64,000 nucleotides of DNA from Sabellastarte sp. h YS-2021 (GCA_964017235.1 OZ024933.1:62788255-62852254), one strand, 5' to 3'; positions 1 to 10,290 are shown, counted from the first letter of the stretch. Numbers and translations are program-made. Notes: generated by a model from the letters alone, not told the origin.

Positions 1-299
1 ACTGTAGGGTGACATTCTTTTGGAAGCTGTATTTTAAGTCTTGTCAATCCCTATATTTCAAGGTACATAAAATCTATATTTCCAGTGGCTGGTGTCACAA
101 AACATGTACTCTACAACATATTTTTAAAGGGAATTGTCTCATTTTTGAAGGTTATGTTTTAAAGGGTGTTAGTTGCTGTTTTTGTTGGCAGCTTGAGCCT
201 AGACACTGTATTTTAAAGGGTGTCACTGCCTTTATCTATGAAGGTATACTTTATTGTAAAATCCTAGTTTTAAGGGATGTCACTCCGTGTATTACTCAG
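1..299 (+). other. flotillin-2 intron, 3' part
   Basis: This stretch precedes the first visible flotillin-2 exon and ends in a splice acceptor (TATTACTCAG before base 300). It contains several imperfect copies of a phrase like TATTTTAAAGGGTGTCA (around 29-45, 121-137, 161-172, 209-226, 268-283), a degenerate short tandem repeat. No coding content was recognised. Confidence 0.6.
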
Positions 300-532
300 G
301 CACTCTGAGTGTGGAAGCCATCTATCAGGACAGGGATCAGTTTGCCCAGCTAGTGCGGGAAGTGGCCTCCCCAGATGTGGGGCGTATGGGTATCGAAGTA
401 CTGAGCTTCACCATCAAGGATGTCTATGATAATGTGGAATATCTGGCCTCATTAGGACGGGCCCAGACTGCAAATGTGAAGAGAGATGCGGACATTGGGG
501 TAGCAGAAGCCAATAGAGATGCAGGGATAAGG
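300..532 (+). CDS. FLOT2: flotillin-2 exon (end of the PHB/SPFH domain)
   Basis: Internal exon of flotillin-2, a membrane-microdomain scaffold that binds the inner face of the plasma membrane and endosomes and oligomerises with flotillin-1. The reading frame gives GTLSVEAIYQDRDQF, then VREVASPDVGRMGIEVLSFT, IKDVYDNVEYLASLG, and RDADIGVAEANRDAGIR, the end of the PHB domain and the start of the flotillin helical region. RDADIGVAEA and the later exons match flotillin-2 rather than flotillin-1. The exon has 233 bases: two bases completing a Gly codon, then 77 codons ending in phase 0. It starts after CTCAG and ends before GTAAGT. The exons encoding the N-terminal acylated part lie upstream of the window. 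Confidence 0.95.
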
Positions 533-734
533 GTAAGTATGGCTCAGTCAGCTAAGTGTCTTCACACAATTATGGTTGTTACCTACCCTTACAACTTCAA
601 AATACAAAGAAAATTTGGTATTTATACAAATGGAAAAAGTTTTCACAATCTCAATATACAACTCTAGAATAAAAATTAAGACTTCAGAATTTTATATATT
701 GTTATAAAATGCAGGTGACAAACTTTATATTTAA

Positions 735-950
735 TTGGACTTATTTTGGTTTATCGTCACTTTCAACACTTTGCATAGATTATATCATGACAGGTAGTTC
801 TAAGGACCCAGGAAACCAGTAGATCCTGGTTGGTCAAGATTTTTTCACTGTAAACTGCTAGTCATTGGTAAGAAACAATCAACCTTCTGAATCGTGTTGG
901 GTCCAGGGTTCGATCAGACCTCAGAGGTGGGAGGCCGAGGAGGAAATTTG
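735..950 (-). repeat. degenerate tRNA-derived SINE (family 1)
   Basis: Shares the phrases CTTTCAACACTT, TATATCATGACAGGTAG, GGAAACCAGTA, CACTGTAAACTGC and GGGTTCGATC...CCTCAGAGG, in the same order, with better copies at 39270-39503 and 61355-61583. The tRNA-like head lies at the high-coordinate end, so the element reads on the minus strand. It is heavily diverged. Confidence 0.6.
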
Positions 951-1095
951 AAATGACCTTCAATCAACTTCATTATTCGTTAAAATTGAGAAACGATAAT
1001 GCTAAAAATAATCCCCAAACCCAAAAATGTTTAAGTGAATAACAAGGCAGCTACCAATAGTAGGAAAGAGTATTCTTTTCTAAATTCTATATTTA

Positions 1096-1160
1096 TATCC
1101 CCAGACGAAAGTCGGGGATATATTGGATTCAGGTCCGTCGCGCCGCCGCCGCCGCCGCCG
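1096..1160. other. conserved hairpin plus (CGC)n microsatellite at satellite edge
   Basis: TATCCCC-A-GAC / GAAA / GTC-GGGGATA forms a 10-bp stem with one bulge at 1096-1120. A GC-rich triplet repeat (CGC/GCC)n follows at about 1138-1160. The same hairpin heads the related repeat at 16701-16726 (TATCCTC-A-GAC / GCAA / GTC-GGGGATA). Its position at the edge of a tandem array suggests a terminus of a repeat family, possibly Helitron/Helentron-like on the minus strand; that is inference. Confidence 0.5.
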
Positions 1161-1164
1161 TAGA

Positions 1165-3140
1165 AATTTCCTTGTGGGCGCGATAACTCAAAAACAAATT
1201 AATATTTTTTTTTCAAACTTGGTACACATGTTAAGGGTGCCCAAAGGAAGATCCCTATTTTAAGGTGACCTTAAACTCCCAGTAAAAAAGAACTTATGGC
1301 CACCTTAAGGTCAGAAATTGCACTTTTGGCCACTTAGAGCCCTGTAGGTCACAAACTATGATGCTCAGCTGGCTGAAATTTTACCTGACAACACATTAAT
1401 ATGTTCTTAGTACATGTGCCGAAAATCACGACTTTAAGTTGAGGAGAAAATTGTGTTTGAGGCCCATAAATACCCCCACTTAGGGATTTTTTGCTATACT
1501 TTACACATATTTTGCCCTATAATTTGGAAGTGATAATTCTGATGAGTCTCAAACTGTGCTAGGTATAACTTTGATATGTAATCCTTGTCTGTAGAAAATT
1601 TTAGGGCTGTAGGTTTACCCAAAGGGGTCGACTTAAGGTCTCAAAAGTGCCCACAGAGACCCAATTTATGCACTTTTTGCCACTTTCAAGCACTGTAGCT
1701 TTCAAACTATGTCTCTCATCTAAGTTAAATATCATCTGGGAATATATCTATGTGTTTTCTTATATGTGCCCCAACATTTAGGCCTTTAATAGACAGTTAA
1801 CCTGTGTATCAGGACCATAAACACCCACCCGAGTGACCCTTATAAGACATTTTTCATATCTTTTTCCCTGTAACTTGGAAATGGTAAGTCTGAGAAGTTT
1901 CAAACTGTATTAGATATATATTCTGTGTGTAATCTTAGTATGTAACAGATTTTAAGTCTGAAGCTTTAATTTTGAAGGTCAAATTGAGGTCTCTAAAAGG
2001 CTCCCAAAGACCCAATATTTGGACTTTTTGCTACTTTTAAGCCCTGTGACTGTCAAACTATGTGACTGATAGAGCTCAAATCCTATCTGAGAAGATATTA
2101 GTATGTTATTTTTATATGTGCCAAAAATTAAGGCTTTAAGAAGACATTTAACCTGTGTATGAGGACCATAAATCCCCACCCGAGTGACCATTTTTAGACA
2201 TTTTTCACATATTTTTCCCTGTAACTTGGAAATGGTAAGTCTAAGAAGTTTCAAACTGTATTAGATGCATATTCTATGTGTAATCTTAGTATGTGACAAA
2301 TTTTAAGTCTGAAGCTTTAATTTGAAGGCCACATTTAGGTCTCTAGAAGGCCCCATAAAGACCCAGTATTTGGACTTTTTGCCAATTTTAAGGCCTGTGA
2401 CTGTTAAACTATGTGACTGATAGAGCTGAAATTTCATCTGGGAATACATTATTATGTTCTTTTTACATGTGCCAAAAATCAAGGCTTCAAGTAGACATTT
2501 AACCTGTGTATGAGGACCTTTAACACCCACCTGAGTGACCCTTTTAAGACATTTTTCACATATTTTGCTCTGTAACTTGGAAATGGTAAGTCTGAGAAGT
2601 TTCAAACTTTATTAGATACATATTCTATGTGTAATCTTAGTATGTAACAAATTTTAAGTCTGAAGCTTTAATTTGAAAGCCACATCGAGATCTCTAAAAG
2701 GCCCACAATGACCCAATATTTGGACTTTTTACCACCTTTAAGCCCTGTAACTGTTAAACTATGTGATTGATGGAGCTGAAATCCCATCTGGGAATGCATT
2801 ATTATGTCCTTTTTACATATGCCGAAAATCAAGGTTTTTAGTAGACATTTAACCTGTGTATGAGGGCCATAGACACTCGCCCAAGTGCCTTTTTTGACAT
2901 TTTTTCCATATTTTGCCCTGTTATTTGGAAATGCTTAGTGTGACAAGTCTTAAACTGTATTATATATGATTTTTGTTTGTTATGTATGTCCCCCCAAAAA
3001 GTTTCAGATCTGTAGTTTAATTGCTAAGGTCTCTTTAACAATTGTAAAATGCCCACAGAAACCCAATTTATGGATATTATGCCACTTTAAAGCCCAGTAA
3101 CTGTCAAACTATGTGGGTTATAGAGCTGAAATCTTTGAAT
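1165..3140. repeat. ~350-bp tandem satellite, about five diverged units
   Basis: The phrase GTAACTTGGAAATGGTAAG or a variant recurs at about 1513, 1870, 2220, 2572 and 2919, a period close to 350 bp. Each unit also carries 'AACCTGTGTATGAGGACC', 'CCACCCGAGTGACC', 'GACCCAATATTTGGAC' and 'CTGTCAAACTATGTGACTG'. Open frames on the minus strand here are identical repeats of repeat sequence and not genes. A two-unit relative is at 16701-17570 in the same gene. Confidence 0.85.
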
Positions 3141-3889
3141 TTTTAAAAGGAAATGCCTGTCTATTTAAATTTTGAATATTAATAATGTTATGGCTATCTT
3201 AGTCTTTTAAGAACTTATTTTTGTGTGTTATACCTCTGCTTGCTGAGTTTTTCACTTTTTAAAATGAAACTGGTGAAACATATTGAAGTAGACAAAATGG
3301 ACACTTTAAGTGAGCTTTAAGTCCCAATATTAATGAAATTATATCCTTATGTAGTAAAACTAGGGGATTTTTTACCCTCAACTAGCCCAGTTTTATTCAA
3401 CTTGCCTCAGTTAATTTTGGCACAGCTCCTACAGTTATGAACTCATTTCAGTTGATAATCACATACTTAAAATTCTCAATTCTTTTTGTATTTGAGTACC
3501 CCTTTTATATAGATTGTTTGTTTACCATTTATGCTCAACCCACATCCCCCACCCGGATTCCCCCCACCCACCTCTGGGACCTCCAGCTATATTGAGTGAC
3601 ACTAAATAAACAAAGGTATTTAATGATATCAGATGAGAAACAAAGAACTCAATGGGGTTGCAGATCTTGTGTAATAGTGAGAGAGGTGTGGAGAAGGGGA
3701 GAGGGGTGGGGGTGGGAGGTGGTGGGCTTCATTACATATAACACAAAGGGGAGTCAGAACTGAGATTGTGTCACATATTTAGGTTGCATATATATGGACC
3801 ACATATATAGGTATAGAGGAAATGAATAACTGAAAACAATTTGCAAATTCTAAAAATAATATAATAAAATAATAATATAAATAATTTTT
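3141..3889. other. AT-rich intron sequence with a G-rich tract
   Basis: No gene seen. It contains a C-rich stretch at about 3541-3575 and a purine/G-rich tract at 3684-3726 with GGGG-AGA-GGGG-T-GGGGG-T-GGG, which fits a G-quadruplex pattern on the plus strand. Confidence 0.5.
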
Positions 3890-4165
3890 TTTTAAATAAT
3901 ATTTTATTTGTGAACAAATATAGAAACAGATATGCGCTTTTGGGATTATGAATTTTAGAATGGACATTGAATCATCAATCATTTAAATACTTTGAAGGAA
4001 GATTGAAAAATATGATGAGTTGAGTTAAAAATAATATTTTATTTGTCAACAAATATAGAAACAGATATGCTCTTTTGGGATTATTATTTTAGAATGGACA
4101 TTCAATCATCAATCATTTAAATACTTTGAAAATAGGTTTAGAGTTATCATTGCAGGAAGATTGAA
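3890..4165. repeat. direct duplication, ~140-bp unit, two copies
   Basis: The block AATAATATTTTATTTG...ACAAATATAGAAACAGATATG...TTTTGGGATTAT...AATGGACATT...AATCATCAATCATTTAAATA appears at about 3893-4000 and again at about 4031-4130, followed in both cases by an AGGAAGATTGAAAA phrase. Copies differ by a few substitutions and short indels, so the duplication is fairly recent. Confidence 0.75.
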
Positions 4166-4788
4166 AATATAATTTGAGTTATGTATTCGGCGTCTGGGGA
4201 TACACCATCTTCCTTGGGGAGATATAAACAGAGTAGATTGATGTGCTGAAGTTCATATAATAATGGGTAATTATGTTTTAAAAAATTCCCGATCAAAACC
4301 TGTGGCGTGAGTGATGACCTGTCTGGGGATATGTTGGCGCCGAGTTGGCCCAATCTAGTCTAACTAACCCCTACCACTCAAACTCGTCAGGAGTACTGTC
4401 GTACTGTTTATGGCTCTACACTATATCTTCGCAAATTATAAGGTTGTAAAACATCCTTTTCTGGTTGATACCTGGTTTCACCATAGCAACAACTGATTAT
4501 AAATGTGTAAAACTAGTTTCAGTCTCTACACTATTGCTGTTGTTAAAGAGATGAAAACACACTGGTTTAACGTTTGGAGCATTTATTTAAAACTTTCACC
4601 ATGTATTAATTAGCATACACCTAAGGTGACCCTAACTTAAACCAGATTTCCTTAAGCATTTTAATTCAAGATAAGGTGACCCTAAGTGAATGTGGACTAT
4701 GTTAGTACTACTTCTATGCTACGATCTATTTACAAGAGGTGAGTATATACTGGTAAGCTGCCAAACGTCAAACGTAGGGGTGTGTAGG

Positions 4789-5790
4789 CTAGTTGAGAAA
4801 GTTCTTGAAAGTGTGAGCTACTGAGCTGGCAGCCGCTGGGGTCTTAATGAGGTATTTCCATATGGCATCTGACTTCCAGCCTCCATGCGTTTTGATGTGA
4901 TTAAGGTCAATGTTGTGGTCGAAAGCCCAACAGGCCCCAGAACGTCTGAATGAGTGGTATCCAAATTCATTGGGGCGGAGGCCAATTTTTAACACAGCCT
5001 TTCTGAGCACCAACCTTACTTTACTAGCTGTCAGGACTTGGGTGGATCCCTGGTTAGTGACTGTAAAAAGTGGAAGGTCCCTGTGTGATTGGCGGTTTGA
5101 AACAATGGCCTTAAGCGCAGTGACAGGGCAAATGAGCCTGTCTTTGAGGACTGGAAGTTGAACTACTTGTGAGTGCCCAGATGTCTGCATACTCTTGGTA
5201 CATTTGGTCACCAGATGGGCCCCTGGGGCCCCCCATATGATGTCCCCATGTGTCGGATATCTGGAGGTGGAAAAGGAAGCCCTTGAGGGGGGAACAAGCG
5301 AAGACAGACGGTAGAAACCGAAGAAGCCTAACAACATCACTGCTTTGTATATGCTCTCATTGGGGATGCCTTCTATTGCCATGACCAGTTGTCGTAGCTT
5401 GTTCACAGTGAAGATTCCCTTTATCCGAAATGACAGGGGCGCATTATGAGAAACTGAGCGGATTGCTAGCTTTAGCCTTCTGTTTTCGAGTACACTGCTG
5501 TCCAAGTTGTATATAAGGAAGAAGTGCTTCAACACAGTCATGTAGTTGTTGAGGGTTTCGGCTCGGAGCTCGTGCCTGGCCAAGAATTCGACAAAGCGCG
5601 ACACTGCGGAGAATGAATCCACTGGGCCCGGGTTCACACTCACCAGGAATGCTAGGTATAGTCTGAATTTGCTTGTGTACGCTTGAAGGGTTCTTGGTCT
5701 GAAGGCTTTGGCGACTCTTTGATTGAAGCCGGATGACAGCGAGGACAGAATGCCACCACCTGAAATTAAATTGAAAAATTCGGTTGAAGG
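4789..5790 (-). CDS. tyrosine recombinase of the YR retroelement
   Basis: A frame open from 5790 to 4789 (about 333 codons) overlaps the end of pol by 25 bases in the -1 frame and has no ATG at its start; TTTAATTTCAG at 5770-5760 is an acceptor-like site right at the overlap. Expression by frameshift or splicing is inferred. The protein reads GGGILSSLSSGFNQRVAKAF, then an N-terminal SAM-like core-binding region and a catalytic domain with FYRLSSL (Arg), YHSFRRSGA (H-x-x-R), KTHGGWKSD (His/Trp) and IWKYL (Tyr nucleophile). It would insert the circular cDNA by site-specific recombination. All catalytic residues are intact. Confidence 0.85.
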   Translation of the reverse strand, partial: PSTEFFNLISGGGILSSLSSGFNQRVAKAFRPRTLQAYTSKFRLYLAFLVSVNPGPVDSFSAVSRFVEFLARHELRAETLNNYMTVLKHFFLIYNLDSSVLENRRLKLAIRSVSHNAPLSFRIKGIFTVNKLRQLVMAIEGIPNESIYKAVMLLGFFGFYRLSSLVPPSRASFSTSRYPTHGDIIWGAPGAHLVTKCTKSMQTSGHSQVVQLPVLKDRLICPVTALKAIVSNRQSHRDLPLFTVTNQGSTQVLTASKVRLVLRKAVLKIGLRPNEFGYHSFRRSGACWAFDHNIDLNHIKTHGGWKSDAIWKYLIKTPAAASSVAHTFKNFLN

Positions 5791-8124
5791 TCATCAATGC
5801 TTACATTATGCCAAGTACAAGATTTTAAATACTGAATGACAGGGGAATGACCATGCCTCATGCTGGGCCACCTTGACAAGATGTCTGCATATATGTTATC
5901 CTTGCCCCTGATGTGGGAAACTGTGACTATGATGTTGAATTGAGCTTTGATCAACCACAACGTACGAGCACAAGCGGCGAGGAAAGGGTCACGACTGCTG
6001 CCACTGTTAAGAACGCTGACGACGGCTGCGTTGTCACAGTGAACCTCCACTCTGCTGTTATCCCATTCGTGAGCCCACAAACGAAACGCCACCATAACAT
6101 TCAGCATCTCGAAGTGGACTATGGACAATTTCAGCCTGTAACAATGAGGTATTGCTTGAGAGTAGACGTGTTCGTTCGTGTACCCCCCTATGCCTGTTAA
6201 ACAAGCATCCACATACAGGTGGACAGGTTCTGAGGTTTTGCTATGTATTTTCGTGACCCCATTGAAGGTTGCCATAAACTCTCTAAACCAGTTAATGTCT
6301 TTGTGGAAATCTTCTTGTAAGGGGGTTCTACCTTTGGTAGGGGTATTTCTCAGGGTTTGCAGTATCCTGTTCACGAATAACCTGGCAGGACGCACGCATT
6401 TGTTAATGTAAATGAGGTGTCCCACTAGTTTCTGTAGGGATTTCCTGGTTGCATAAGTCCTGTTGGCCCAGTCTTCACACAGCTGTCGCACTTCCTCGAT
6501 TTTCCCCTCTGGGATGGTAAGGGTGCCTGTTTTCACATCAATGTTGATTCCAAGACATGTGAGACTGTCTACTGGTTGTGACACCTTGTCGTGGTTGATG
6601 GGGAGTCCCAGGGACGTGATTAGATTGTTTAAAGATAAGAAAGCACTGTTGGCACTGCTGGGAGGGCTCACCCCCACTATATCATCCAGATAGGCACATG
6701 TCCAATATCCGGATTCCTTCATGAGGTGGGAGATACTATCGGTCACCATCTGGCACGCCGAGGCACCTGTCTTTAGTCCGAAGGGCACGCTGACGTCCAT
6801 GTATTGCCTGCCCTGCCAGCTTAGGCCTAGCACTGAAAAATCCCGGGGGTCTGACCTGAGATTTCTGTAAGCCCTCTTGAGGTCGACTTTGTACAAGAGC
6901 GCGTTCTTGCCGGTAATGGAGATGGCCTCCACTATGGTATCTAGTGTGGGGTACTTCAACTTGCAGTTAACGTTGTCGAATGTATCATCTGGGATGGAAC
7001 TGTTCACACTCGCCCCCTGAGGCCAGGAGAGGTCGACAATAAGTCTTCTGCTACCATCTGGTTTTGCTCGAGTCATCATGGGGGAAGTGTGAAGTTTGTC
7101 GAAGGGAAGCACGTCGAATGGGCCCGCCATTGCTTTAAATTGCTTTTCTGTTTGAAGGTATTGTTCTACCTGGGTGAGGAAGTTGAGGGCTGATGAGTGG
7201 TTGTTTACTTGGTCATTGTACTGAAACACGTCGTAGTCAAGAGACAAAGGAAATCCAAACTCTAGGTAATCTGTCACTCTGTTATATTTATAGTTTCGCA
7301 GAAGTGACCTCCATTGTCTGATGTTCAATTGTGAGACCACCTTGACTCTGGCCCCAGAGTAATTGGGGCGATTGTGTTCTATTGCTTTCTTGTATGCTAA
7401 TTGGACCCATTCTTCGAGGCTTGAATGTTCAATGGACGTGCCATTCATGTTATTTAGTGCTAAGAGGGGGAATTCGATCAACAACCCCCATTGTGAGTGG
7501 AGGCCACTGGTAACACCATGCTTGAGTTCACTTCTGTCGCCCTGGCCAAGGGTTATGTCATCTGAGGTTGCCCCCTTAATTGCTTGTAGGCTATAATTAC
7601 CAAAACTACCCTTACAAGGGCTGTTTTGCAAACTACCTGAAATCGACTCGTCCGAGCCATTGTGATTGTTAATTTGTGCTAATGTTCTCGGGCATGACCA
7701 GTGGGTGCCTGTGCTGTAGTTCCCGGGGTCTATTGAGGTGTCAGCCCCACTCTGGCATCTCAGTACGCTGCAGTCGCATTCGAAGGTCAAGTCCCCCTCA
7801 TGAGGTATCTGTGGGAGGCTTGAAAGAACGTTCTCGTTTGTGTGAGTAATCACTGACACGTTGCTTGTGTACGAGCCATTAAAAGTTACATTAAAACTGT
7901 GTTTCTGTGTACCTGGTTCACCTGCCCTACTTCTCACTAAATCTATTTTACACCACTGGCATTCACATTGGCCAATGTGAGGATTTTTTGCGAATTCACT
8001 GTCAATTAAACACCATTTACATGCACATATTCCTAGGTGTTTTGCAAATAAAAGCTTATAATTGTTGATGTGAGGGCAGGCTACCTGGGAATTAAATATG
8101 CTGTTTTTCCACTTGTTGGCTTGC
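5766..8124 (-). CDS. reverse transcriptase-RNase H polyprotein of the YR retroelement
   Basis: The frame is open from about 8124 to the stop at 5766 (about 785 codons) with no ATG near its start, so it is probably expressed by +1 frameshifting from gag or by splicing; a pyrimidine-rich TTCCCAG acceptor-like site lies at 8091-8085. The N-terminal part carries repeated cysteine modules (CACKWC, CECQWC, then CDCSVLRC). The RT has YKVDLKRAYRN (first catalytic Asp), SVPFGLKTGASACQ and the YLDD box (AYLDDIVGVS). RNase H has LYVDACLTGIGG, HFEMLNV, VHCDNAAVVSVLN and HIRGKDNIYADILSRWP, so its acidic residues are all present. It appears capable of activity. Confidence 0.88.
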
Positions 8125-9219
8125 TAGTCGCTTTGCCCTGTTACACTTAACCTCGGGGTGGCCATAATGTCTTTTCACTGCTTTGAAGCAGGCGAAACAA
8201 GCATGTTTATATGTTATTTTCCCTTCTACATGGTCCTTTGCTTGACTACACGTTTCCTCATTAAAACGCTTACAAATTTTCGTCTGTTCCTCACCTTGCC
8301 CATTTTGTGATTTGAGAGCTCGTTGAGTGAAGCGTTGCCTTATTCTGTCTATGGATGCCTGGTCCTCCCAGCGAGCATGGCCCCTTTCGATTTCTGTAAG
8401 GACTGCTGCGTGTGCGCGTTTGGCTGTTGGCCAGTTGAGTTCTTGTGCATCTTGCATTATGTGACCTTGATACTCCAGCATGTGAGTCCTGGTTCGTGGA
8501 TCGCTCTCCTCTAGGATGCAGCGAGCAAAACCTTGCACCCACTGGTACACGTTAATGTCCTCATATGCAGGCATTTTGAAATTTTCGTTGACCGAGCAGA
8601 ATTCATGGGGCCAGTGCACCATATGCCTTACCCTCTGGTCCCCCAAGCGATATCTCCCTGATTTAAACTTAGTGGACGTACCTGCTGTTTCCTCCCTACT
8701 GACGTTCTCGTATTGCCTCAGCCTCCTGTCGACTTCTGCTTGGACGCGGCTGTCTTCACGTAGGTAGTCCATTGAGGGTATCCCACCTAAGTTGTGCGAA
8801 TCGCGAGAATGTCTAATGGACTTGTGTTCCCTTCGTTTGGGAGAGCTATGAGCAGAAGGGTATGTAAGCTCGGATAAGTCGTTGCCGCGTTTTTCCTGCT
8901 TATCCAGTCGTTTTTCTAGGTCCTGGAACCTATTCAGGACCGTATCCAGCTTTTCCATTACCTCAGATGTAGAGGGCAGTTTCTTCTTGGATGGCTGTTT
9001 GGTCGCGTTCGTTCCCGTCGCTTCTTGGCCAGAGGCGGATCCTGATGCAGCGTCCACTGTCCCCAGGTTAATGTGACTTGAGGTCGCCTCTGCTGTAGCC
9101 GCCTTACGCGTTCTGGTCGCCTTCAGCCGTGTGCAGGACACTCCCACTGGGGGTTTGTGTCTTTGCTTGCATTTGACACAGGCAACTCTCCCTCGCGTAT
9201 TATATCCACTGGCCGACAT
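8092..9219 (-). CDS. gag-like protein of the tyrosine-recombinase retroelement
   Basis: Predicted 375-residue structural protein. The first ATG (MSASGYNTRGR) is at 9219; the four upstream in-frame codons lack an ATG. An N-terminal cysteine cluster (CVKCKQRHKPPVGVSC, residues ~14-29) is followed by a low-complexity Ala/Thr/Ser/Lys segment, a short coiled coil (EKLDTVLNRFQDLEKRLDKQ, ~92-111), a conserved central region (VRHMVHWPHEFCSVNENF, about residues 200-217) and a C-terminal cysteine/histidine cluster starting CKRFNEETC and ending GHPEVKC. That last cluster is like the nucleic-acid-binding end of gag in metazoan Ngaro-type elements. The pol frame overlaps its end by about 30 bases in the +1 frame. 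Confidence 0.7.
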   Translation of the reverse strand: MSASGYNTRGRVACVKCKQRHKPPVGVSCTRLKATRTRKAATAEATSSHINLGTVDAASGSASGQEATGTNATKQPSKKKLPSTSEVMEKLDTVLNRFQDLEKRLDKQEKRGNDLSELTYPSAHSSPKRREHKSIRHSRDSHNLGGIPSMDYLREDSRVQAEVDRRLRQYENVSREETAGTSTKFKSGRYRLGDQRVRHMVHWPHEFCSVNENFKMPAYEDINVYQWVQGFARCILEESDPRTRTHMLEYQGHIMQDAQELNWPTAKRAHAAVLTEIERGHARWEDQASIDRIRQRFTQRALKSQNGQGEEQTKICKRFNEETCSQAKDHVEGKITYKHACFACFKAVKRHYGHPEVKCNRAKRLASQQVEKQHI

Positions 9220-9521
9220 ATTTCCTTCCAAGAAACAACTGTCTGTGATTCAACAAAAAGCAGAAATATCCTTGCATAAGTTTGTGCCATAAACGTCTAT
9301 TCCTCTAAGAAATTTCCCAAATAAAACTTTTTAACTGTTTACTCCCCCAGTTTAAAATTCAAAGTGATTAAAATGGCCTCCAAATGCCAGAGTGAGGCTG
9401 AGGTCGTATCTAAAGCTAAAATAGAAGAACTAAGGTCGTACAAAATTTTTCTCTCACTAGTTACAGACTGAGACTTGTTGCTACTCTCGATACTCAACAG
9501 CACATTATTGCGTTAATACAT

Positions 9522-9694
9522 CCTATCCAATGGACAATTGCTTTACCGGTCGGCGCGACCGGTCCCGCCAAACGCCAGAAAAAGACGTCCTGTATATAAT
9601 ACTGGCAGGACCGGTCAGTAGTGTGCATTCGCTAGGTGGCGCATCATACTTGCTTCCTGTCCAGACAGAGTGACGTCAGTTCATCTTTTTCGTT
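9522..9694 (+). repeat. DIRS left inverted terminal repeat
   Basis: Begins CCTATCCAATGGACAATTG, contains ACCGGTCGGCGCGACCGGT and TGACGTCA, and ends TCATCTTTTTCGTT. Every base matches the reverse complement of 15355-15527 on reading. TGACGTCA is a CRE-type palindrome, and TATATAATACT (about 9593) could act as a TATA element for the element's own transcript. Confidence 0.93.
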
Positions 9695-9817
9695 TGGCGC
9701 GTATAGTGTGCAGACGCGTTTTGAATTTATCTCCAAGTTTGAAGAAAACACGGTTTATTCTACGAATTTAAAGCTTATTTTCATCTGAAAATATATTTAT
9801 TGTGTTACATACATTTT

Positions 9818-10290
9818 ATGGCCTCTCCAGGACTTAAACGAGGCATTATCCAGCGTTTTATAGCCAGTTTTGAAGAATTTCTGTGTACTTGTCGTCGAGA
9901 GGAATCGTGGGTGAGAGGTCGTGTGTCGTCCCTGCAGCATTCCTTCTTCTAATCAGAAGCGTGTATAACCACGATTCACCCTCCATTTAATTCTACATTG
10001 TCGAGTAACACTGCGTGTATGTCGACGAGAAGAAATTAGAAGGAAAGAAGAATGCATCGTCTGACGTCATCACTTCCAGCTTATGCTTGTCACGTGACAC
10101 GGACCTGGTCACGTGATACGCATTCAACAATGGAGGTCACGTGATACGCATTTACAATGGAGGAATCGTGTTTTCAACAGAAGTTTTAGAAGGAAAGACG
10201 AGTATTTATTGCTCTACACCCACTTTTTAACTGGCAAGAAGAAATCCAGCATCTCGTCTGTTGACCTGAAGAAGTTGGATGTCAAATAGT
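9818..10290 (+). pseudogene. DIRS gag remnant
   Basis: ATG at 9818 begins MASPGLKRGIIQRF and the frame stops after 44 residues at 9952. The decayed second element has the same start (ATGGCCTCTCCAGGAC at 30000). Further on, SSVDLKKLDVK followed by a stop at about 10290 corresponds to the ADEIKALDAQWSERF gag segment of that second copy. Gag is therefore broken, and beyond 10.3 kb it is replaced by the repeat array. Between 10091 and 10143 there are three CACGTG palindromes, two of them within a direct repeat of GTGATACGCATT...ACAATGGAGG. Confidence 0.6.

Larger units (their letters stand above)
4789..9219 (-). mobile_element. intact tyrosine-recombinase retrotransposon (Ngaro/DIRS-like)
   Basis: Three consecutive minus-strand frames give gag (9219-8092), reverse transcriptase/RNase H (8124-5766) and tyrosine recombinase (5790-4789), the order of the DIRS superfamily. 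No premature stop or frameshift was found in any of them. The methyltransferase-like segment of DIRS-1 is not evident, which favours a Ngaro/PAT-like group. The recombinase means integration without an integrase, so a target-site duplication is not expected. The termini (split direct or inverted repeats) could not be located by eye in 4166-4788 or 9220-9505, so the coordinates give the coding span only. It lies antisense in a flotillin-2 intron. Confidence 0.85.

Noticed and set aside
1979-2605. Two similar minus-strand open frames of 91 and 100 codons
   Set aside because: They are translations of neighbouring units of the ~350-bp satellite, with no codon-level conservation or known motif.
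5444-5797. 117-codon minus-strand frame overlapping pol and recombinase
   Set aside because: An alternative frame of the recombinase N-terminal region, whose real frame shows the conserved residues.
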